Shown one piece after another: positions 23,046 through 33,484 of a stretch of DNA of 64,000 nt. Under the pieces are notes generated by a model. That model was not told the DNA's origin and made no database searches. It saw nothing but the letters and a program-made list of their open reading frames with translations. The DNA is from Diphasiastrum complanatum (Eukaryota; Streptophyta; Lycopodiopsida; Lycopodiales; Lycopodiaceae): contig CM055107.1 of NCBI GenBank assembly GCA_029204225.1, positions 26,001,391-26,065,390 on the forward strand, in the 5' to 3' direction. Both the position numbers and the translations under genes were made by a program. The first letter of the stretch is position 1. Each line of letters begins with the position of its first letter.

Positions 23046-23909
23046 CAAGTATAGGCAGATTTTCGTGTATCGGTGTCTCCACCTTGATCAAAGTGTGTGC
23101 ATAGAGTTATCCTCGAATTTCCTTCGGTGGCATAATTTTTGCTATAACATAATCCAAGGCCAAGTGCTTACTTATGTGCTTGATTGAAGAGCAAAAGGAG
23201 TATACATTAGTGACTTCATTATAGTTTCCATTCAACTACATTGGTATAAGTTGAAAGTATTTACCTTGGCCTTGTGTAAGAGTCTACCTTAAAGTTCAAG
23301 GGCATTCCTAAGGTCAGAGGTCCAACCTTTAGTCTTTGTGGAGTATCACCCTATACCAAGCCATCACTAAACTAGGAGTGATGGGCTCCCTGCAATCTAA
23401 CGGTGAAGTAGAAATCATGGCATCTAAGGCCATGGTGGTATCACCCACCTTCAACCTTAGATTGTTGAGAACCCACCATTGTCATTGCAATGGTGGTGCA
23501 AAATATGTTGATCCCTTTGTAGGCTCTCTCCTTGATTGTTTTATTCATTGTTGTAGGGTTTTTGAACGTCATCTGACATATGGTTGGATTTGCATAGATA
23601 CTCGAGAACATAATTTTTGTTAATGTACTCTCTCCCACAATCACATGTTATAGTGATTTTTTTTTTTTATTTCTTTTACATCAGTTTGCAAAAGGAACAT
23701 TGGTCACATTCTCCTAATGAATCTCTTTCTTCTAGGCAATTTGAGCTTCCTTTAAAGCAAGTAGCTGCATTTGCACCTCTCAGTCTCTACAATCTAGGAG
23801 TTGAATGTATCTTTACCACACATAAAGCACTTCTTCCAAACTATCAAGAATTTCACAAGGAAGAGATTGGGCATTTTCCTCCCTAGCCTTTAAAATCTGA
23901 AAAGACTTT

Positions 23910-23998
23910 GCGTTGTAACCCACCATATGCACTCACTATGCCCCCCCCCCCCCCCCCTTCTTCCCCTAGTAACCCACCATATGCGCTCACTATGCCCC
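23910..23998 (+). repeat. poly-C tract between two 31-bp direct repeats
   Basis: GTAACCCACCATATGCACTC... occurs at 23915 and again at 23970 (with G for A), each copy ending in ACTATGCCCC. A C17 run lies between them (23941-23957). In unit 2 the same place holds C25, AA and C11 (25918-25955). Confidence 0.85.
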
Positions 23999-24170
23999 CG
24001 TGGGGTGGTTTGTGTCTTCCAGCTTTCATCGCATCTCGGATTTCCGATTTGCGATGGCTCAACATCACGCCTCCCGTGTGGCGCAACATCCATTTGGTGT
24101 CAAATTCCAAACGACAAAGGGGACTAGGATTTCTCTATGCAACTGGTTAGTGACATACTTCTTGTCATAT

Positions 24171-24530
24171 TCAAACTATTTGCACCAGTCCTGGAATGTG
24201 TTTGGTGGAAGATGACATGCATGAGATCCCTAGGCAAGAGATGGCATGAGAACCACGCTCATCCTCAATATCAGCAATGCAATCTGATGATGAAACATGA
24301 ATACGGTTGATCTCTTTTGCTTGCACTTTCTCCCTTACGAAGTGATGTGCAACCTTGATGTGCTTTGTTTGAGCATGGAAGACTGGATTGTTTGCAAGTT
24401 GTTGAGCTGCTTGATTACCACAATATATGCATGGAATGTCTTCATCCTTGATCACATGTGGCTCCTCCAAAAGCCTTTTAAGCCAAAGAACCTCCTTTGT
24501 TGTTGTTGTCATAGCTTTATACTCAGATTC
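24171..24530 (-). pseudogene. copia RNase H fragment (unit 1)
   Basis: The minus strand encodes TTTTKEVLWLKRLLEEPHV, then CGNQAAQQLANNPVFHAQTKHI and HHFVREKVQAKEI, the C-terminal half of RNase H of the 26-31 kb element. It retains the GNQAAQQLANN segment that unit 2 has lost by a 32-bp deletion. After CIADI it shifts frame. Because unit 1 is separated from RT by the duplication, it cannot be expressed with it. Confidence 0.8.
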
Positions 24531-24711
24531 TGTTGATGAAAGAGAGATGATATCTTGCTTTTTTGAAAGCCAAGATATAGCTCATCCACATAAGAATGTA
24601 GCAAATGCACTTACGGATCTTCTATCCATCTTATCACCTACAAAACTTGAGTCCGAATATGCTCTTAAACAAATATTAGTCCTTTCATAAACTATGCCAT
24701 AAAATATTAGT

Positions 24712-26672
24712 CCTTATAGTCCATTGTAGCTGATTTTAGTACTATTTTGTAATCAGATTCTTAATATACTCCTTGAATTACAAAGATATCAAACTCCCAA
24801 GCTTAGGTGAACTCAAACAGGTCTACGTCTTCAAAGTTCAAGCCAAGCAGTTTGATTTATGAACTTCTCCATTGGCAAGACTTCAGTGAGAATATTTGCT
24901 GCAACATTCTTTCTTGTACAATAGCTATAGGTTACTGGCGCCTTTATCTCCCATCGTTTATCTCTAACATATTAATGATAATGCAAATCAATGTGCTCTT
25001 TTTTTGGAGTGAAATTTCTTGTCAAGTATAGGCAGATTTTCGTGTATCGGTGTCTCCACCTTGATCAAAGTGTGTGCATAGAGTTATCCTCGAATTTCCT
25101 TCGGTGGCATAATTTTTGCTATAACATAATCCAAGGCCAAGTGCTTACTTATGTGCTTGATTGAAGAGCAAAAGGAGTATACATTAGTGACTTCATTATA
25201 GTTTCCATTCAACTACATTGGTATAAGTTGAAAGTATTTACCTTGGCCTTGTGTAAGAGTCTACCTTAAAGTTCAAGGGCATTCCTAAGGTCAGAGGTCC
25301 AACCTTTAGTCTTTGTGGAGTATCACCCTATACCAAGCCATCACTAAACTAGGAGTGATGGGCTCCCTGCAATCTAACGGTGAAGTAGAAATCATGGCAT
25401 CTAAGGCCATGGTGGTATCACCCACCTTCAACCTTAGATTGTTGAGAACCCACCATTGTCATTGCAATGGTGGTGCAAAATATGTTGATCCCTTTGTAGG
25501 CTCTCTCCTTGATTGTTTTATTCATTGTTGTAGGGTTTTTGAACGTCATCTGACATATGGTTGGATTTGCATAGATACTCGAGAACATAATTTTTGTTAA
25601 TGTACTCTCTCCCACAATCACATGTTATAGTGATTTTTTTTTTTTATTTCTTTTACATCAGTTTGCAAAAGGAACATTGGTCACATTCTCCTAATGAATC
25701 TCTTTCTTCTAGGCAATTTGAGCTTCCTTTAAAGCAAGTAGCTGCATTTGCACCTCTCAGTCTCTACAATCTAGGAGTTGAATGTATCTTTACCACACAT
25801 AAAGCACTTCTTCCAAACTATCAAGAATTTCACAAGGAAGAGATTGGGCATTTTCCTCCCTAGCCTTTAAAATCTGAAAAGACTTTGCGTTGTAACCCAC
25901 CATATGCACTCACTATGCCCCCCCCCCCCCCCCCCCCCCCCCAACCCCCCCCCCCACCTCTTCTTCCCCTAGTAACCCACCATATGCGCTCACTATGCCC
26001 CCGTGGGGTGGTTTGTGTCTTCCAGCTTTCACCGCATCTCGGATTTCCGATTTGCGATGGCTCAACATCATGCCTCCCGTGTGGCACAACATCCATTTGG
26101 TGTCAAATTCCAAACGACAAAGGGTACTAGGATTTCTTTACGCAACTGGTTAGTGACATACTTCTTGTCATATTCAAACTATTTGCACCAGTCCTGGAAT
26201 GTGTTTGGTGGAAGATGACATGCATGAGATCCCTAGGCAAGAGATGGCATGAGAACCATGCTCATCCTCAATATCAGCAATGCAATCTGATGATGAAACA
26301 TGAATATGCTTGATCTCTTTTGCTTGCACTTTCTCCCTCACGAAATGATGTGCAACCTCGATGTGCTTTGTTCGAGCATGGAAGACTATCACAATATATG
26401 CATGGAATGTCTTCATCCTTGATCACATGTGGCTCCTCCAAAAGCCTTTTAAGCCAAAGAACCTCCTTTGTTGTTGTTGTCATAGCTTTATACTCGGATC
26501 CTGTTGATGAAAGAGAGATGATATCTTGCTTTTTTGAAATCCAAGATATAGCTCCTCCACATAAGAATGTAGCAAATGCACTTACGGATCTTCTATCCAT
26601 CTTATCACTTGCAAAACTTGAGTTTAAATATGCTCTTAAACAAATATTAGTCCTTTCATAAAGTATGCCAAA
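24712..26672. repeat. tandem duplication, unit 2
   Basis: Second copy of 22735-24711. It is contiguous on its right with the RT of the 26-31 kb copia element, so unit 2 is in the original context. Differences from unit 1: an expanded and interrupted poly-C tract (+26 bp), a 32-bp deletion in RNase H near 26388, and scattered substitutions. A copy of the RNase H C-terminal fragment of the other copia lineage is at 24817-25022 (minus strand). Confidence 0.9.
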
Positions 26673-26768
26673 GTCTTTTGTAGCCGAGATGTATCTTAAC
26701 ACCCTTTTTGCTCCTTTCCAATGACATATTAATGGACTTTGCATGTATTGACTAACTTGCCAACACAA
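26174..26768 (-). pseudogene. element E RNase H
   Basis: The minus strand encodes HWKGAKRVLRYISATKDFGI, then AYLNSSFASD (the active-site Asp is replaced by Asn), SKKQDIISLSSTGSEYKAM (active-site Glu present) and KEVLWLKRLLEEPHV. A 32-bp deletion after CIYC removes the next conserved block and shifts the frame; the end, KHI...HHFVREKVQAKEI, is in another frame. It is not functional. Confidence 0.85.
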
Positions 26769-26930
26769 AAACTAAGATCTGGTCTAGTGATGGTTAAGTA
26801 TATCAAGGAACCAATAAGCATTCTATAGGTAGTGATGTCCTCAAAGGATGCTTCATCACTTTCCTTAGAAATTTTACACTTAGTTCCATAGGAGTTTCAA
26901 CTAGTTTACAATCAATCATGCCAAATCTTG

Positions 26931-27461
26931 CTAAGATTGATCTAGCATACTTAGATTGACATATGAAGGATAAAAAAAATTTCTTCTAGTGACTTCTATT
27001 CCAAGTATAACTTTAAGAAGTCCTAGATCTACCATCTTAAATTCACTAGACAAGGAAATTTTTACATTCTTGATGCCATCTAGATCATTTCCTGTGAGTA
27101 TAATGTCATCAACATATAAAACTAAGATAATGATCTTTCCATCATTACATTTGTAGTACAATGATGGTTCATAAGAACTTACAACAAATCCAATGGAAAT
27201 CAAATAGGAATGCAACCTAGAGTACCATGCTCTTGGTGCTTGCTTGAGTCCATAAAGACTCTTCTTCAAGAAACACACCTTGTCTTCTTCTCCATCTTTG
27301 ATGAAGCCCTCGAGTTGGCACATGTAGATTTCCTCTTCCAAGAATCCATTCAAGAAAGCATTTGTCACATCAAGTTGGAAGAGCTCCCATTTGAAAGAAG
27401 TTGCAAGACATATGATTAATCTAATGGTCACAAGCTTTGCAACAGGTGCAAAGGTTTCATC
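26931..27461 (-). pseudogene. element E RT, catalytic half
   Basis: The minus strand encodes FQLDVTNAFLNGFLEEEIYM (first catalytic Asp block), KKSLYGLKQAPRAWYSRL, LVLYVDDIILTGND (catalytic YVDD) and DLGLLKVILGIEV. All RT catalytic residues are present in this stretch. It follows the integrase/RT frame that ends with a stop near 27462, at FKGID, just before the ETFAPVAK motif. The 26770-26930 link to RNase H is decayed. Confidence 0.9.
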
Positions 27462-28607
27462 TTAATCTATGCCTTTGAATTGCAAAAAACCTTTTGCTAC
27501 AAGTCTAGCTTTGTACTTATGAATGGAACCATCTTGATTATATTTCAATCTATGTATCCATTTACAAGTAAGAGGCTTCTTTTCACAAGGTAAATCAACA
27601 AGCTTCCAAGTTTGATTTTCCATTAATGCATCAAACTCTACTTGCATAGCTTTCCTGCAATATTGAGACTTATTTGCTTCCTCAAAACTAGTTGGTCCTT
27701 CAAGCATAGTAGTCAAGAAAGTATAAGAGTTGAGTAGTTGAGAATCTTCCATGTGCTCCCCTTTATCACTATAAGTGAGCCTTGATGGCTCAATCCTTGT
27801 CCTTGTTGATCTTCTTGGCACCCTTGGACTTTGAGTAGGTTCCTCTTGGTCTTCATCTTCATGAAGCTCCTCCTCGGCCATAGCATGATCCTTGACAAGT
27901 TGAGTGTTGTTGGAAGTCACCTTTCCTTTGGCTTGGAGAGATTCATCAAAAAGTACATCTCTACTAGCAATAAATTTTTCTGTAATAGGATCAAATATCC
28001 TATAAGCTTTCTTACTTTCACTATAACCAACAAAGATGCCTTTGAAAGAAGTGGCATCTTCCTTTTTCCTTGTTTCTAAAGGAATATGTACATAACAAGT
28101 ACATCCAAAAACTTTCAAATCACTAAGATTTGGCTTTTTGCCAAACAATACTTCATAAGGTGTAAGTCCTTTAATGACACTATTAGTCATTCTATTACAT
28201 AGAAAGTTTGCACATAAAATAGCTTCTCCCCAAAATGAAATAGGAAGTGATGCATCTAATCTCATAGCTTTAGCACACTCACATAGTGTCCTATTCTTTC
28301 TCTCAGCTACTCCATTTTGTTGTGGAGTATATGTGCAAGTAAACTCTCTCCTAATGCCATTAATTTCACAAAACTCTTTCATCCTATTGGAGATGTGCTC
28401 CCCTCCATTATCACTTCTTAATACTTTCAAGCTAGTATTAAGTTGCTTTTCCAGAAGAGTTTTGAACTTTACAAAGGACTCAAAAACTTCACTTTTTTTA
28501 GACAAGAGATAAACCCAAGAGTAAATCATCAATAAAAGTGACATACATAAGAGCTCCACCATTTGATTCATGTGAAAATGAATGAACATTTGAGTGTATA
28601 AGATCAA
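27462..28607 (-). pseudogene. element E integrase and RT N-terminus
   Basis: A long open minus-strand frame: integrase core with LRSDNGGEHIS and TPQQNGVAERKNRTL (second and third catalytic residues), FWGEAILCANFLCNR and LKVFGCTCYVHIP, then an acidic linker (EEELHEDEDQEE, RRSTRTR). RT then begins with QTWKLVDLPCEKKPL, CKWIHRLKYNQDGS and KARLVAKGF. It joins the protease/pre-integrase frame by a frameshift around 28520-28550. This is the best-preserved pol segment in the window. Confidence 0.9.
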
Positions 28608-29259
28608 GAGGAGAGTTAGATCTTATCAAAGATCTCTTGAAAGGAAGCTTATGAGATTTGGAGAGTCCACAAGCTTCACAAAGCTTGCCACACTTGGATA
28701 TGATTTTGGGAAGTCCTTTTGCTAGCTCCTTTGTCACCATGGTCTCCATAGCTTTGTAGTTAGGATGGCCTAACCTTTTGTGCCATAATTCCACTTGAGT
28801 GAGCTCCTGCCTTGCCATGTTCACACTTCCAACCATCACATTAGCATCCAATTTGAATAACCTCCCTTGCTTGAAACCATTAGCAAAACATTTTTCATCT
28901 TTCAAGATAGAACATGCTCCATGCTTGAAATGTACATCTAATCCACTATCCATAAATTGTCCTACACTCAACAAGTTCTTTGTAGTTGAAGGTACATAAA
29001 GAACATTGTCTAGATCTACTTTTTTAGATGTTCCTAGACATAAAGGAATGGATCCAACACCTACAATCTCACGTTCTTGATCACTTGCAGTGAAGATAAA
29101 TCTCTTAGAACTATTGTAAGAAAGTAGATTAGAAAAGTAGTCTTTTTGGTGAGTCATGTGAGAGGTTGCCCCACTATCAATCCACCAAGTGTCTTGATTA
29201 GATATTTCTGGTGAGGATACCATCAAAGATAGATTGCCTTCTTCCTCCTCCTCAAGCAC
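28498..29259 (-). pseudogene. element E protease and integrase N-terminus
   Basis: Contains protease WWIDSGATSHM (about 29175) and LYVPSTTKNLLSVGQ, the pre-integrase domain ELWHKRLGHPNYKAM, a Cys-rich zinc site (CEACGLSKSHKLPF) and HSNVHSFSHE, where HSDVCGP would be expected, so the first integrase Asp is changed to Asn. It ends at FIDD before a frameshift into the rest of integrase. Confidence 0.85.
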
Positions 29260-29422
29260 AAGATTGCCTTGATTGTCCTTCTCTTGGGCATTCTTCTTCT
29301 TATAGCACTCGGATGCAAAATGTCCCTTTTTTCCACAAAAAAAAACACTTTAGCTTCTTCTTGTCCTTCTTGCTCTTGCCTTTGGAACTTGATGCTCCAT
29401 CTTTGTTCTCCATCTCCATGTC

Positions 29423-30172
29423 TTAAGTCTTATTGAATGGAAATTTCTTCTTCTTGCCTTTCAAAGAAAATTTAGCTTTTTCATCACCATCATTCAAAGA
29501 TAAGGAACTCATCCTACTTTTGATATGAAGCATTCTACTCTCCTCACTAACAAGCACACTTTGAAGCTTTTCAATACTAGGAAGTGGATCTTGAATAGCA
29601 AAGGTTTGAACAAGATTGGAATAATCATCTCCTAACCCATTCAAAATGATTTGAACTAATTCATCATCTTTGATTTTATCATCTATAGAAGACAACTCCT
29701 TATTCAAAGATTTGATCCTAAAGACATAGTTTTGGGCACTTTCACTACTTTCTTTCATGCTTTGAAGGATTTGATTCCTAAGCATGAGTATCCTTGAAGT
29801 GTTCTTGGATCCATAAATGGCTTTTAATGAATCCCATGCCTCTTTGGATGTGGTACAAGATGATATTTCTTTCAAAAGTTCATTAGTTACATTCATTTTT
29901 ATGCAATGTAATGCAACTCTACATCTCTTTTTGTACTTAGCAAATTCAACTCCTCCTTGAGGTTCTACTTCCACCTCAAGTACTATGTCATAAAGATCAT
30001 GAAGTACAAGCAAGGACTCCATTTGAACTATCCAAGTAGCATAATTAGTGGATGTAAGTCTTTCACTAGCTTCAAGCAAAAAACCACCCATTGATGCCAT
30101 TTTTGAATGTGAAAAAGCACTAGAAACTCTTATGGTTTCTCTAAGAGATTTGAACCTAAAGTCTTCTAGCAA
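29423..30172 (-). pseudogene. element E gag
   Basis: Copia gag from ATG 30100 (MASMGGFLLEASERLTSTNY): SKEAWDSLKAIYGSKNTSRI, LNKELSSIDDKIKDDELVQ and LNGLGDDYSNLVQTFAIQ. An in-frame TAA at 29423 ends it where the sister copy at 13.8-15.3 kb reads through. The zinc knuckle just below (about 29310-29350) is shifted by a T9 run where the sister has TTTCTTTT, so gag and protease are separated by a stop and a frameshift. Confidence 0.9.
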
Positions 30173-30690
30173 TTTGGAAAGCTTATAGACTCAATCCTAT
30201 CACTCATGAACCAATCTAGAATGATGGAAATTTAGATTCTAGTCTCAAACTTGCAAAATCACTCCTTAATCTATGATTTTTAGCAATTTCTCTCTTCAAC
30301 CTCAACATACACTCAAAAAATCAGAGAAGATCAATTAATGCACCTAATTCAAGCTTCAATTTTAATTTTTTGGCTGATCTAATCCAAGAAGTAATCAAGG
30401 AATTAGATTCACTATAGAAAATGCTTGATTTTGCATTAAAAATCACTCAAATTGTGTATGTGAGTCAAATTCTACAAATTTTTGAAATTTCTTAGTCAAA
30501 ACCGGAGTTGTATGGCCTCACACGTGTGAAAAGGGTTCCTACAGCCCACAACAAGATCTAGACCAAAAATTTTGAGGATAGCTATCAAATCCATCTCGCT
30601 ACACAAAATTTGACTAGTTTCCTAAAAACTGCTAATTTTGGCTTTGATTTGGATTAACCCTATCAATTTCAACAAAACCTCTTGTACTTG

Positions 30691-30702
30691 GCTCTGATAC
30701 CA
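30691..30702 (-). promoter_or_regulatory. primer-binding site of element E
   Basis: GCTCTGATACCA on the plus strand, i.e. TGGTATCAGAGC on the minus, directly against the LTR end (TGTGCA at 30703). Confidence 0.85.
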
Positions 30703-31112
30703 TGTGCAAAAAGTACAAAAAGGACCAAGAGTGGATCCTAATCTGATCCTCAAGAGGGATTGGTTGTCAAATTACTTGATCTATCAATCTACTTGAGATT
30801 AAGATCAATCTAGATCAATTCTAGACACAAAATCCTAACAGGAACAATCATTAATTGAAGGTAGGTGTACTTTCTGGTTTCACACGTGTGAAACATTGTC
30901 TAAGTACGGACTCCAACCTGAAAATCAAGTACACATTGATAGAACCTCAAAACAATCAAAACAAATGTAGACAAATGGAGAGAATCACTCAAAATTGCTT
31001 CTAAAACCAAGATTGGTGTCTCACATTGATTATGGCCAAATAAGCCTCTATATATACACTTCTTGGAGCTCGAGGTACTGATCATGCATCAGATCTCACA
31101 CGTGTGAGGATG
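30703..31112 (-). repeat. 5' LTR of element E
   Basis: The inner edge is fixed by the PBS. A TATA box (GTATATATAG, minus) is at 31048-31057. The outer edge is uncertain (31108-31140), because another copia fragment follows at once. Two perfect palindromes with a CACGTG core lie in it: 18 bp at 30877-30894 and 14 bp at 31095-31108; a third is in the leader at 30519-30530. Confidence 0.7.
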
Positions 31113-31114
31113 CC

Positions 31115-32315
31115 TTGACACCATCATGCAATTTGACACCTGGATCATCTTTGATGAATCTAAGATGTATGAAGACGAGGATGTTGAGGAAAGATGGTAC
31201 AGTGAGGATACCTCCTAATGATGATCCATTTATTGACTTTCCTAGTGATGGACATGAGGATACACCTCATGATACTACTACTCAACCTCAAGAGATAGGT
31301 TGGAGAGGTAGAAATAGACCTTTTGGTGCAAGAAGGATTGAAGTTGCAAGTGACAAACGCAAGGAGAAAGATGTATCATGGGATACATTTTTACCAGGAA
31401 GTCGTTCACCTGACAGGAAGCTTCCTAAGTGGTTTGAGAGATTGTTTGAGAGCCACGACATAGATGACTTTCTAGCATTATCTAGCCAGGGAGAGCTACG
31501 AAGATCAACAAGAGAGAAGACACAACCTGAAAGGTATAAAGCAAATTATGCTCTCTTATCTAGTATTATTCAAAGCAAAGAACCTTCGACTTATGTTGAA
31601 GCGAAGGATGATGACATTTGGGTCAAGGCCATGGGAGAGGAGATGGAGTCCATTGCTAAGCATAGCACATGGGACTTAGTGGAACCACCAGTTGGTAAGA
31701 AACCCGTTGGTTGTAAATGGGTATACCAGACTAAGTTCCATGCAGATGTAAGTATAGCAAAGCACAAAGCAAGACCGGTGATCAAAGGGTATGCACAAAG
31801 TAAAGGCATCGACTATGAGGAGACCTTTGCGCCAGTATGTAAGCGAAATACTCTACGTCTACTTGTTGTTTTAGCTTCACATTTTGGTTGGCCTTTGCAA
31901 TAGATGGATGTAAAAGTTGCTTTTCTAAATGGTGAATTAGAAGGAGAGGTGTTCATGGATCAACCTAAAGGCTTTGTAGCGAAAGGATAGGATAATAAAG
32001 TATGTCGCTTGAAGAAATCACTTTATGGTCTTAAACAGGCACCACATGCATGGTACAACAAGATTGATGCCTAAGGGAATGGTGAGAACACATTCTAAGG
32101 GAATGGTGAGAACACATTCTGATCCAAATATTTATGTCTTGTGCTTTGACGGTATGGTTGCTTTGATTGCTCTTTATGTTGATGACTTGATTATCACAAG
32201 AAATAATCAAGAGATGGTAGACATGATCAAGAAAGACCTCATGGAACAATTTGAGATGACAGATCTTAGCCTAATGCATTATAGCCTTGGAGTGGAGGTG
32301 TGACAAAAAGGACAC
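31115..32315 (+). pseudogene. Ty1/copia RT (element F)
   Basis: The plus strand encodes the integrase-RT linker (REKTQPERYKANY), then STWDLVEPPVGKKPVGCKWV, KARPVIKGYAQSKGIDYEET and FAPVCKRNTLR. Stops interrupt it at 31901 and 31988. MDVKVAFLNGELEGEVFMDQ (first catalytic Asp), KKSLYGLKQAPHAW and IALYVDDLIITRNN (YVDD) follow. A 24-bp tandem duplication (TAAGGGAATGGTGAGAACACATTC, about 32070-32119) has been inserted before YVDD together with a frameshift. It belongs to another copia lineage than element E. Confidence 0.85.
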
Positions 32316-33125
32316 GAAGTGGGTTTAACACAGGTGAAGTATGTCGGAGAGTTGCTGCACAGGTTCAGGTTGCAGGATTGCAAGCTAGTGAACACTCCTA
32401 TTGAGCTAGGTAAAACGCTTTCTAAGCTTGACGAGTCACAGCCATTTGATGCTACGTTGTATAGGCAGTTAGTAGGGAGCTTGATTTATCTTATCACGAC
32501 TAAACCAGATATATGCTATGTTGTTGGTATTGTAAGTCAGTTTATGGCAACACCTACTGAAACGTAGTGGAAGACAGCCAAATGCATTTTGCGATATGTC
32601 AAAGGCACTTCAGATTATGGCTTGGTGTACAGGAAGAATGAGGATTTACCTGGTTTATGTGGCTATGTGGATGCGGATTGGGGAGGTGACTATGATGATC
32701 GTAGATCCACCACAGGGTATGTATTCCAGCTTTGTGGTAGTTGCTTTTCCTGGTCTAGTTAGAAGCAAAGTATAGTTGCTCTATCCACAACAGAAGCAGA
32801 GTATAAGGCAATGTGTAGTGCAGCACAGGAAGTTATATGGTTGAGGCAAATCTTGAATGAAGTTGGCATGAAATAGGTAAATTTCACGACTATACATAGC
32901 GACAGTCAGAGTGGCATTCAGCTAGCAAAGAGTCCAGTGTTCCATGCAAGAACCAAACACATTGAGATTCAATATCACTTTATACGTGAGAGACTGCTGA
33001 GTCGTGAAATTCAAGTTGTTTATTGTTGCACGAACAAACAATTAGTTGACATTTTCACTAAGCCACTTAATAGAGAAAAGTTTGATAAGTTTACATCAAA
33101 GCTTTCTATACTTAAAGTTTGTTGA
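32316..33125 (+). pseudogene. Ty1/copia RNase H (element F)
   Basis: Continues the RT with [41 protein letters not shown] (active-site Asp) and LSTTEAEYKAM (active-site Glu). HSDSQSGIQLAKSPVFHART and KHIEIQYHFIRERL follow, and it ends with DIFTKPLNREKF...LKVC. In-frame stops at 32565, 32759 and 32875 and a TGA near 32300 kill it. The natural C-terminus (stop at 33123) is preserved. Confidence 0.85.
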
Positions 33126-33159
33126 CTAATTGACTGTATAAAAAGTAGACTCTACTTTA

Positions 33160-33430
33160 AGGGAGAGAGTTAGAATTAAAAGTAGAACTACTATGTTACT
33201 GTACTGTGGGTCCTATCAGTGGGTAAGAATTAATTGGCCTCGCCACGAGGCAAGTTGACGGGACACGCGACCCGTCAACATCAACCTGGGTCATGCATGG
33301 GTTGCCTTAGTGAAGAACTATATGTAAGTGTATTTTGGTTTTGAGAAATACAGTTGCTACGTGAGCTTGGTGTGGAGAGTGTTTTCTATCTATGTTACTA
33401 TGTAGCATGATCTGTGTTCCTGTTCGAAGG
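33160..33430 (+). repeat. polypurine tract and 3' LTR start of element F
   Basis: AAGGGAGAGAG at about 33160-33170 is a polypurine tract 35 bp after the RNase H stop. It is followed by TTAGAATTAAAAGTAG, which looks like the start of an LTR with the initial TG changed. The LTR end is not clear; sequence change is assumed near 33430. There is no second copy to compare. Confidence 0.5.
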
Positions 33431-33484
33431 AAATTCTAAGTGATCTAGGTATTTGTGATTCTCTTATGATGTGTTCTTCAAGTC

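Larger units (their letters stand above)
22735..24711. repeat. tandem duplication, unit 1 (1977 bp)
   Basis: Repeated by 24712-26672 with only scattered differences: a constant offset of 1977 bp up to the poly-C tract, then 2003, then 1971. The unit contains two minus-strand copia RNase H fragments, a poly-C tract (23941-23957) and otherwise unassigned DNA. The junction between units is marked by ATATTAGTCCTT at about 24666 and again at 24700. Confidence 0.9.
26168..30702 (-). mobile_element. Ty1/copia element, internal region (element E)
   Basis: Minus-strand order from 30702 down: PBS, leader, gag, zinc knuckle, protease, integrase, RT, RNase H. All domains are represented but frames are broken at several places. 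The 5' LTR lies at 30703 to about 31110. No matching 3' LTR or polypurine tract is found below 26168, where the sequence passes into the duplicated unit. A sister copy of its gag-protease is at 13845-15345 on the plus strand. Confidence 0.85.

Noticed and set aside
23690-23890. Possible gag knuckle on the minus strand (CDQCSFC) in the duplicated unit
   Set aside because: The second half of a CCHC motif is missing and flanking residues do not fit copia or gypsy gag.
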